A stretch of DNA of 12,082 nt, taken from assembly GCA_010093485.1 (NCBI GenBank), contig MU001509.1:1-12082 (forward strand). Reading direction: 5' to 3'. The translations under genes were made by a program, and so were the position numbers. A model generated the notes under the pieces. That model saw nothing but the letters and a program-made list of their open reading frames with translations, did no database searches and had not been told where the DNA came from. Shown piece by piece: positions 1 through 7,740 of this stretch. Source of the DNA: Karstenula rhodostoma CBS 690.94 (taxonomy: Eukaryota; Ascomycota; Dothideomycetes; Pleosporales; Didymosphaeriaceae). Positions within the stretch are counted from its first letter, which is position 1; each line of letters opens with the position of its first letter.

Positions 1-760
1 CTTATAATTATAGAGGTAGATAAACTTATCCTAGTTAGCTTTAATATCTATATTATTAAAGAGTAAAGTAATATTATACTTTTTCTCTATAGGTAGTACT
101 ACTCGGTATTATATCTATATAGGTAGGTTTAGGGGTATTAAAACTATAAACGCCCCTAATTAGCTAGACTAGAGTTTAGTAGTATAGAAGGCTACTTCTT
201 AATTCTTTATTATATTTCTAGAAATACTAAACTCTATCTAGTTATCTAGGAGAAATAGGTAGTATATACTATTAAAAAGGGAAGCCTTTTATACTTTATA
301 AATTATACTAATAATAGTATAGGTATTATTCTACTATTAATAATTATAAGTCTTCCTTATAGATTAGTTAGTAGAGTACTTATTAGGATTAAATAATCTA
401 TAGAAGAGTTAAAATATATTATATACTTATATTATAGAATAGTAGGTAAAAAGGTAGTTTAGAGAAGGTAGTAGAGAGTAGAGAAAGGGGAGAGGGGAGA
501 AAAAGGAAAAAGAAAAAAAAAAGAAAAGAAAGGTTATAAAGTAATTACTAAACTATAAATAGATATTTTAGTAAATCTACCTATATAATAGTATATAAGA
601 TATTACTAGGTTATACTATCTAAAGTAAAGATTATAGTAAAGGCTACTATAATAGATTTTTAATACTATAGTAAAAAATATAAGTAAATAGTAGAATATA
701 TCTATAAATTAGAACTATTTATACTAACTATTATTATATAGTTCTAGACTATAACTCTAC
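1..760 (+). pseudogene. RIP-inactivated relic reading frame, unidentified, 5' end outside window
   Basis: The frame starting at base 1 can be read through to about 760 with no apparent indel; it is broken only by TAA and TAG codons, which fit mutated CAA, CAG and TGG. Open stretches such as 166-246 and 262-390 are long for sequence this rich in TA. Around 461-533 the frame runs into a Lys/Arg/Glu-rich tract (VEKGERGEKGKRKKKEKK), typical of a basic, possibly nuclear-localising segment. Many in-frame TTA and CTA codons put stops in the antisense frame, which supports + as the coding strand. The relic converges on the - frame at 903-1921, with the minisatellite between them. I do not recognise the protein. 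A retroelement or other repeat-borne ORF is possible, but no motif shows it. Confidence 0.5.
461..533 (+). repeat. purine-only-like G/A tract
   Basis: About 73 bases made almost wholly of A and G on the + strand, first GA-mixed with short G runs, then A-rich. It lies inside the relic frame 1-760, where it reads as alternating Lys, Arg, Glu and Gly. It is therefore explained as a basic low-complexity protein segment, and needs no separate regulatory role. G/A tracts contain neither CpA nor TpG, so RIP leaves them untouched. Confidence 0.7.
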
Positions 761-898
761 TTTAATCTCTATTATTATTATTCTATAGTTTTAGACTATA
801 ACTCTATTTTAATCTCTATTTCCTATTTTAGTTTCTATCCCCTATTTTAGTCTCTATCCCCTATTTTAGTTTTTATCCCCTACTTTAATCTCTATTAT
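743..898. repeat. 19-bp minisatellite with an adjoining 31-bp duplication
   Basis: Five consecutive 19-base units start at 804, 823, 842, 861 and 880, with consensus ctattttagtctctatccc; the outer units diverge (aatctctattt, actttaatctc). To the left, a 31-base segment at 743-773 recurs at 790-820 with two differences (..agactataactct..). The array lies where the + relic (1-760) and the - relic (1921-903) converge, so it sits in or just past both 3' ends. The unit is not a multiple of three, so a protein reading it would change frame from copy to copy. Confidence 0.85.
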
Positions 899-902
899 AC
901 TA

Positions 903-1921
903 TAACTATATAATATTATTTACTATTTTTTCTTTCTACTATCTCTATTAGACTTCTTTAGTACTATAGTTAAATAGTCTATATCCTTTAGACCCTTATA
1001 GGCCTTAATCTACTTTATAACCTAACTATATTCTTATATATTTAGAGGTATAAGATTATTAGAAAATAGATAATATATTAGATATTACTTTATATAATTA
1101 AATATATCCTATATACTATACTTATTTAGATACTCCTTAATATCTAATACTTACTTATTAGAACTCTATTTTATATTGGTTTCTTAGGTAGCCTTAAGTA
1201 CTTTTATATAGGTATTATTAAATATCTAGAAACTATTATATTATATAGGAATAATAGTTAGATAAGTATTTTATAAATCTATTCTAGTATCTTTAATATA
1301 CTTATTAAGCTCTACCTATATTTTAAATAGTATATTACTTACCTTTAGAGTATAGTTTATAAGGTAGGCTATACTAGATTTCTTCTTCTTCTTAGGTATA
1401 GACTTAGTATAGAAGATATTATTTAGATTAAAACTATATTTCTCTATTTAGACTACTTTATATATATTTAACTCTAGCTACCCTAATTTAATAATATCCT
1501 TAGTAAAGTTATCTAAAAAACTAGATATTTTAATAATAATCCTAGTAGAAGTAGAGGCTATAAGAGTATATATTATAATAGAAAATAGAACTAAAGTAGG
1601 CTATTATTTAGAAGGATACTTATAATTTTTATACTCCTCCTTAATAAACTTTATGGCACGTTTACTAAAAATAAAGAGATACTTATAGTTAGTATTATTA
1701 AGGGCTATATTATACTTAGGCCTTCTAATAAAGGTATCTAGTATATTCTTATATATCTAAGTAATAATATTCTCTAGAATATTAAAGATTTTAGTAAACT
1801 TTTTAATACTATTTTCCTCAATAGTATAGTTAAAGAAAGTAGATATTAATACTAGTAAAGTAAGTAGATTTTTACTAAAAAAGTTAGTAAGGATAGTTAT
1901 TATATAGGGGGTATATAGGAA
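903..1921 (-). pseudogene. RIP-inactivated relic reading frame, unidentified
   Basis: One - strand frame runs from about 1921 to about 903 with no visible indel. It has long open pieces, for example 1920-1762 (KFTKIFNILENII) and 1758-1610 (YLFIFSKRAIKFIKEEYKNY), then a Lys run (IPKKKKKSS) near 1395-1375 and another basic piece (KKSNRDSRKKK) close to the 3' end at about 925. The stops are TAG and TAA only, as expected from lost Gln and Trp codons. Composition is Lys, Ile, Asn and Leu rich, partly because RIP itself converts Met to Ile and Cys and His to Tyr. The 5' end lies at the palindrome 1908-1938, back to back with the + relic from 1922; the 3' end runs into the minisatellite. I recognise no family. 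Confidence 0.5.
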
Positions 1922-1938
1922 AGTTTCTAGAGTACCCC
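1908..1938. repeat. GC-tipped palindrome, copy 1
   Basis: Left arm ggggtatataggaaa (1908-1922), a single central g at 1923, and right arm tttctagagtacccc (1924-1938). The arms pair at 10 of 15 positions, perfectly for the four outer G:C pairs and the inner AAA/TTT. It lies between two relic frames that point away from each other. The left arm recurs almost unchanged in the other copies listed in this window. Confidence 0.7.
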
Positions 1939-3060
1939 TAAATAAATTAACTTATTTATATTACTAGATACTATATATTCCTTAGATAGTAATATAAAAA
2001 AAGTATATACTTAAATATTAACTACTTTAGTACTAATATCTAAGAATCTAGTCCTCTATATTTTAGTTTAAGGAGAAATTTATAAGAGTGCTAATATAAT
2101 TATTATTCTAGAGGTTATAACTAATACTAAATATCTAGAAGGATATAAGGAGGATATAAATCTTAGTCTTAATATTATTTTAAAGAGATTAAATCTAGTT
2201 ATACTAGACTATACTATTAGAGGAGTAAATTAAAAATAGTATATACCCTAATAGTTTAAGAATCTCTTAGATAAACTCCTAAATTAGGGGTATAAAAAAC
2301 TATAGAATAATCTTCTTATTATAAACTAGAGTCTAGTCTATAATAAGGGCTATAATTACTTATATTTTTAATAAATACTTAAGGAACTTATAGGTAAGCT
2401 AAATATTATTAAACTTATTTTAGTTAATATTATTAGGAATAGTATTATAATCTATATTTAGTACCTTTTTAAATAACTACTAAATATAATTACTATATTC
2501 TTTTAGACTACCCTTAGAGAGTGTATTATACTCTTTAAAGAGGGGGGACTAGTTATAGAACTAGAATTTATAGTTTAGATTATACTTTAGGTTAAGGTAA
2601 TTATTATTATATTTATATATAGAGTCCTTAGATTACTTCTCTATATTAACCTTAATATATAGGTACCTAAGGAAAGGGTAAAACTTAATAATCTAGATAG
2701 TCTTCTAAGTGCAGGTATTAACTATAGGAATATTTTAACTACTAGAGTTTTTATATATTATAAATATATATTTAGACTAGTATATAAACTAGTTATTATA
2801 GGTATACTTATCTAATAGTATAAATACTTACTTAATAGTATAATAGTACTTTAGTAGAATAGACTAGCCAATAATATTTCTAGATTTAGGGATAATAGTA
2901 CTATTAAAGTTATATTTAAGTATAAAATATACTATAGTTAGTTATATAAGCTTACCTTAAGTAATCTATTTATTATAAGTAGGGCTTAGGATATTTATTA
3001 TAAACTCTATCTAGTTACTATATAGAAATCTAAAGTATATATTATATATTATTAGTATAT
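1922..3060 (+). pseudogene. RIP-inactivated relic reading frame, unidentified, flanked by palindromes
   Basis: A + strand frame in register with base 1922 can be read from palindrome copy 1 to palindrome copy 2, about 380 codons without an apparent indel. Its stops are TAA and TAG in numbers that fit lost Gln and Trp. Examples of open stretches are 2074-2220 (..NTKYLEGYKEDINLSL..) and 2656-2812 (..VPKERVKLNNLDSLLSAGI..), and an acidic/basic segment NNISRFRDNSTIKV follows near 2868-2910. Frequent TTA and CTA Leu codons make the antisense frame much worse, so + is the better strand. The start codon cannot be fixed because ATG would now read ATA. No catalytic motif or known family is recognisable. 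It converges with the - relic ending near 3076. Confidence 0.55.
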
Positions 3061-3066
3061 ATTAAA

Positions 3067-3096
3067 GGGGGATATAGGAAAGTTTCCTAACCTCCC
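3067..3096. repeat. GC-tipped palindrome, copy 2
   Basis: The sequence gggggatataggaaagtttc and the bases after it form an imperfect palindrome centred on g3082. The inner 15 bases (3075-3089, taggaaa-g-tttccta) are perfectly self-complementary, and the outer G run at 3068-3070 pairs with CCC at 3094-3096. It lies exactly where the + relic 1922-3060 and the - relic 5870-3076 meet tail to tail. Confidence 0.75.
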
Positions 3097-5870
3097 TATA
3101 GGAGAACTTATTTAGGATCCTCCTTATTAAGTAGGTAGGGGTTATCGTGACCTAGGTAAAACCCTATAATATAGCTAGTCTTGGCTAACTTCTTATAGTA
3201 TTTATCCTCCTACTTAGTAAACTTATTAAGGAGGTTTAGATTCTCTAGTAGTTTTAAATAGTTTCTAATATTTTCTATACCCCTAGGTATAGGATAGCCT
3301 AATAATAGAAATAATCTATATAGGTATAACTATAAGATAGTCCTCTATATAAAGCTCTAATTCTATAAAAAGTTTTATACCTTATTATAAAATACTAGCC
3401 TAAACTTATAATTAAAAGTATAAATATACTCGCTTAGAGGTTTAGTTAGTAGGGAATTAGACTATATCTTATAGTCCTAAAAGTTAAACTTATCTAGCTT
3501 AAAGCCGTTTTTCTTAGTAAATAATTTAATATTCTCCTTAATATAGGACTAGAAAGTATAGGGGCCGGTAAACTTAACTATATAATTATAGGAGGCTATA
3601 AAAATAGTATATTAATTATAAAAATCCTTATAGTTCTAAATACTTAAATTAGTATTAGGGAAACTAGTAATTATTTTAAAACTAGATATAGCTAATAATT
3701 TATTAGGGGAGATTATAAAGATAGTAAAGTAAATTAATATCTATATAAGCTTAGTTACTATCTAATAGTAAAATCTAGCCAAGATAAAATAAAGAAAGAA
3801 CCTAGATTTATCTCTAGACTACTTATAATTTAAGTTTATAGTAGACTAGGCGGGTTACTTTTTATAGATATTAGCGAGCTTTAGATTAAGATAGTATTTA
3901 TAATCTAGTATAACCTATAATAAGTTAGTAGGGTAGAATAGAGTATAGTTAGGGGGTTTATAGAAAAGTTTTCTATAAACCTACTAGAAATATACCTTAA
4001 ATATAATCGCCCCTACTTAAATAGTTTTACCTAATCTAATTATATTAGCGATAATTTTACCTTTAATAGATACTACTTTATTAATACTAGCTAGTATATT
4101 AGCTACTTATTTTATAGTAACTACCTACTACTATTTAAGAGAGAGTATTATATATAGTATTAACTTATACCTTATATTAATAATATATATAGAGGTATAG
4201 GCCTCCTTAAGGTATATTAGGATAAATACGCTATTATTACTACCTATCTTAAAAATTTCCACGCTATAGTTATTAGCTTACTTAGTAGGAAGAGATACTA
4301 TATTAACTACTTTATCCTATTTACTCCTTTATAGTATATTATAGTTATCCTCTACTATAATATTCTTAGTATCTCTATAAACTATTTCTACTTTCTTTTT
4401 AGTAACTACTTTTAGTATATAGGATACTAACGTGTCGTCCTCTACTATAGGCTAGGAAGCTAGTAGAGTAATCTTTAAATACTTCTAATAAAGATTATTA
4501 GCCATATAAATAATTAAATTCTTAGTATAATTAGAGTCTATAATAGTTTTAATATTATATAGATAGTATTTTATATACTTCTAGAGTATATTAATAGAGG
4601 CTCTATATAACTAATACTTTATAGTATTTATATTTATTATATAAACTATTATTAGGTATAAATATATAGACTTCTCTAGCCAGGCCTTAGTAGCTAGATT
4701 CTATAAAATATAAGTATCCTATTTTTTAATATTAGCTAGAAAAGATATAAAGACTTTCTTATTTAATATCTCTTAAATATATTATAGCTCTATTATACTA
4801 GGAGTAGTATTATTATATATAAGTATATCCTCCTCTAGCTTAGAAATTAGGTTATTAACCTTTAACTATTTCGTGGCTAGGTAAGAAGGTATACCTTAAG
4901 AGCTAATATTATTAGCTACCTTTTAGGTAGCTTATATATTTATCTTTCTATTCTATACCCTAATAGTACTAAACTATATTTATATAGTAAGGGCTTTTAT
5001 ATATTCCTTTTAAGTTAATACTACTAGATTCTTTAGGGTATATACTTTATTAAGGGGTTAGTTTAGTTATAGGATAATTTTATAACTAATCTATAGGTAT
5101 ATAAGGATTATATCTTCTCCCTTAATCTTTACTTAGTTAAAGAATAATTACGTAGATTAGGTAAGAATATACTCTACTTTTTTTATAAAATAGGCCTAAT
5201 AGAATACTAGACTCTAGGACTACTATACTTTAAATAGGGTAGTAAGTAATAGGATTTTATCTATCTTCGAAATACCCTTTTTAACTACTCTATCTAGGCT
5301 TAGTAACTACTTACTAAGTTTAATATACTATATAATTTCTTTATAGGCTAAAGTAATAAGTAGGTTTATAATATATATTTAGATAAAGGTATTAGGGGAT
5401 ATAGTAAGTATCTTATTAGTAAAATCCCTAGAACTAGTAATCTATTTTAAAAAAGGTACTAAATCTAATATATATAGGGTTCTATTTATATAGACTAAGG
5501 TTACTTTTATTTTATTAGCTATTATATCCTCTATATCTCTATTATTACTATTATTAAATATTTTATTTTTAGAAAAAGTAATAGGTATATTATCTAGTAG
5601 TTAGTTATTAAGGGGATAGTTAGAAAAGTTTTAGAAAGTATTTATATATCTAACTTATATTATAAAAGTAGGAGTATATAGGCTTAGTAATTTAGTATAC
5701 TTCTACTTTATAGCTAGGTTAGATATAGTAAGGCCGGCTTTGCTTAAGTCTAGTTAAGGTAAGGAAGGCTAGTTAGAGTCTAGATTATACTAGTTTAGGA
5801 AACTAAATTTATTAATATATTTCTCTAAATCTAGGATACTAGAAGAGGAGATCTCTATATTAGACAATAT
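3076..5870 (-). pseudogene. long RIP-inactivated relic reading frame (about 930 codons), unidentified
   Basis: One - strand register is readable from about 5870 to 3076 without a frameshift that I could find, interrupted only by TAA and TAG. The likely start is ATA (former ATG) at 5870-5868, giving an N-terminus with a Ser run (NIEISSSSILDLEKYINKF). Later open stretches include 5340-5230 (SLDRVVKKGISKIDKILLL), about 4510-4390 (KNLIIYMANN, then EDDTLVSYILKVVTKKKVEI), about 3520-3480 (LFTKKNGFKLDKF) and about 3210-3125 (KLAKTSYIIGFYLGHDNPYL). The middle is mostly hydrophilic. Length and Ser-rich start would suit an ORF1/gag-like protein of a retroelement, but I see no zinc knuckle, protease or reverse-transcriptase motif, so that is only a guess. 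The four 70-bp repeats lie directly upstream of the start, and palindrome copy 3 lies inside the frame without breaking it. Confidence 0.6.
3955..3981. repeat. GC-tipped palindrome, copy 3 (perfect 13-1-13)
   Basis: ggtttatagaaaa (3955-3967), central g (3968), and ttttctataaacc (3969-3981) form a perfect 27-base palindrome with a one-base centre. Further Gs precede it (3952-3954). The left arm matches the other copies (gggg-twtata-graaa). It lies inside the long - relic and keeps its register. Confidence 0.85.
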
Positions 5871-5871
5871 A

Positions 5872-6153
5872 TTATAGGTATATAGGAGGTACTTAGGAAA
5901 CTTTTTAATATCCCCCCTTAAACTAGTATAAGAGTATAGTAGTTATAGGTATATAAAGGTATATAGGAAACTTTTTAATATCCCCCCTTAAACTAGTATA
6001 AGAGTATAGTAGTTATAGGTATATAGGGGTATATAGGAAACTTTTTAATATCCCCCCTTAGACTAGTATAAAAGTATAGTAGTTATAGGTATATAGGGGT
6101 ATATAGAAAACTTTTTAATATTCCCCCCTATACTAGTATAGGAGTATAGTAGT
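5872..6153. repeat. four tandem copies of a 70-bp unit
   Basis: The block ctttttaatatcccccc or a close variant recurs at 5901, 5971, 6041 and 6111, exactly 70 bases apart. The surrounding sequence (ttataggtatata..aggtatataggaaac, then ..actagtata.gagtatagtagt) repeats with few changes, mainly A/G alternatives and one indel in the first copy. Each unit contains the left arm of the dispersed palindrome (ggtatataggaaac) and, 12 bases on, a C run that can pair with the upstream G run, so each unit could fold as an imperfect hairpin. The array ends at the putative start of the long - relic at 5870, which places it in that gene's 5' flank. Tandem 5' monomers carrying promoters are known from some retroelements; that role here is inference. 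Confidence 0.9.
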
Positions 6154-6620
6154 AGTAAATATAGTAAATATATTAAACTAGTATAGTTTTATAGGTAGAA
6201 AAGGAGAGATAATAAAAAGAAAGGGAGACTATATACTAAATAATATTAGTAAACTAATTCCTATTATAATAGGTTCTAATCTATACTAAGTTAGTAGTTA
6301 CTATAGGGGTTTATAGGAAAGTTTCTAGCTTATTACTTATTTAGTTAAAGGTGGCCTATTAGCTAGGGCTATATTATTTAGAAATCTTTAGAAAAATTTA
6401 GTATATCTAGTATCTCTCCTAGCCAAATCTAACTAGTTACTATACTTATAATACTAGAGGTACTATAATAGCTAAGGGTAATAGGAATAAAAGCTATAGT
6501 AGAGGTAGTAAGAGGATATTAAAAGATAAAGTAGATAAGAGTAGGGAGTAGAAAGGATAGAGAGTTTAAGTAGTATATATTTTATTTAAATACTCTATTT
6601 ACTTACCTATACTAAGTTTA
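6154..6620. other. stretch without a supportable gene
   Basis: It holds a purine-rich piece (about 6189-6231), a half copy of the palindrome (6306-6324) and a moderately open + register from about 6382 to 6570 (KSLEKFSISSISPSQI, then a basic VGSRKDREF). That + register is broken several times, and its antisense is about equally plausible, so I do not call a gene. No promoter or terminator is recognisable. Confidence 0.4.
6306..6324. repeat. palindrome family, half copy
   Basis: ggggtttataggaaagttt (6306-6324) matches the left arm and centre of the palindrome copies at 1908, 3067 and 3955. The right arm is not kept: the sequence goes on as ctagctta without the CCCC tip. Confidence 0.6.
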
Positions 6621-6624
6621 TATT

Positions 6625-7740
6625 ATATAACTAGCGCGTTACCTAGGTAAGAGACCTAAGTAAGAGATAATTATACTTTACCTAGAATTAGGTAGGGTAT
6701 TAACTTATCTATATCCCCCTATAGAAACGTCCCTTATATATTACCTAGTTATTGGCTTAGTAAGGTATAGATATATAATATTACTATCCTTCCTATTATA
6801 TACCTAGTCCTCCTATATTCTAGTCCCTATCTTAGGTATATAGTAGGAGTAGTTAGTTATACTATCCTAATATAAGGTATATTTTTATAATCTAGTTTAG
6901 TCCTAAAATAATCCTCCCTACTTTATAGTTATCTCTAAAATTAACTACCTTTATAAAGTATATTTTAAAATTATATAGTAAGTTTATATCCTATTTATCT
7001 CTCTTTATTTCCTTAATTTTATTAATCTATTTAGAGCGCGCAGCTTTATATTTATCCTAAAGGATGGCCTAAATATTATAAATTATATATTTATTAATAT
7101 AGAGACCTTATTAGGCTAGGGTAGTCCTTACTTTACTTATTCCTAGAAATATTTACTCTAGATAGTAGTTAGTAGGTATTAGATAGAATTAGTAGTTACC
7201 CTTTACCTATTTATTATCTATAGTATACTAATAGGTTATAATAGTATCCCTAATATATTTAGCTTGGCTACTATTAGTACTAGTATACTAATCCTATCTA
7301 TATTTAAATAGGTCTCCTTTAATAAAGTAGGTAATATAGTATAGCCTCTAGTAGGCTATATAAGTAGGTAATTTATTATAGAATAACTTAGTATATAGCT
7401 TACTAGTATTATTAGTATTCTATATAAAGAAGTTAAGTTCTCTCCTTTATTTAGTAGAGGTAAAAGGTATATATAATAGGGAGCTCGCTGTTTATAAATT
7501 AGGGTAGTGTACTAGGGCTATATAGGTATAAACTTACCTTAGAAAAAGGGTTATTTTATAGGTATTATTATATCCCTATAAGTATGGCTATAGGGTATTA
7601 GAGTATATAAGGGTAATAGGCCCTAGTATATTAGTATTAGTATTAGTACTACTAATAGTTATCTCTTTGGCTAGGGAGTTTATAGTATCTAAATAGAGCT
7701 GGTTTATATAGGAGGGTAGAATCTTAGTATATAAATATTA
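6625..7740 (-). pseudogene. RIP-inactivated relic frame downstream of the helicase relic, unidentified
   Basis: From about 7740 to 6625 the best - strand register is one base off from that of the helicase relic upstream. It reads as hydrophilic sequence with Q/W-type stops only: NSLAKEITISSTNTNTNILG near 7680-7621 (a run of ACT-AAT codon pairs), ELNFFI*NTNNTSKLYTKLF near 7440-7381, and a Lys/Arg-rich piece DKYKAARSK*INKIKEIKRD about 7050-6985, then VVNFRDNYKVGRIILGLN. It is either a separate downstream ORF or the C-terminal part of the helicase protein after a one-base indel; the overlap at 7690-7740 allows both. The antisense + register is also rather open between 6661 and 6830, so the 3' part is the least certain. 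I recognise no family. Confidence 0.45.

Noticed and set aside
5521..5560. Run of TAA/TAG triplets in one - register, as from a former poly-Gln tract
   Set aside because: The neighbouring register reads through the same bases as Asn/Ser-rich (FNNSNNRD) and is continuous with the long relic on both sides, so the poly-Gln reading is an off-frame effect.
5612..5632. Further palindrome copy (ggggatagttagaaaagtttt)
   Set aside because: Shares the GGGG tip and the GAAAAGTTTT core, but the right arm and C tip are missing and the left arm has extra bases; too weak to list as a copy.
6661..6840. Open + strand frame reading as hydrophobic protein (..LVIGLVRYRYIILL..)
   Set aside because: It is the exact antisense of the - relic register and is hydrophobic in the way antisense of Gln- and Asn-rich sequence is. 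The - reading is continuous with coding signal on both sides, so the + frame is treated as a shadow, although not fully excluded.
7625..7655. Six-base repeat (tattag units) as a microsatellite feature
   Set aside because: Only about three units, and readable in the - relic as alternating Thr-Asn codons; too short to annotate separately.
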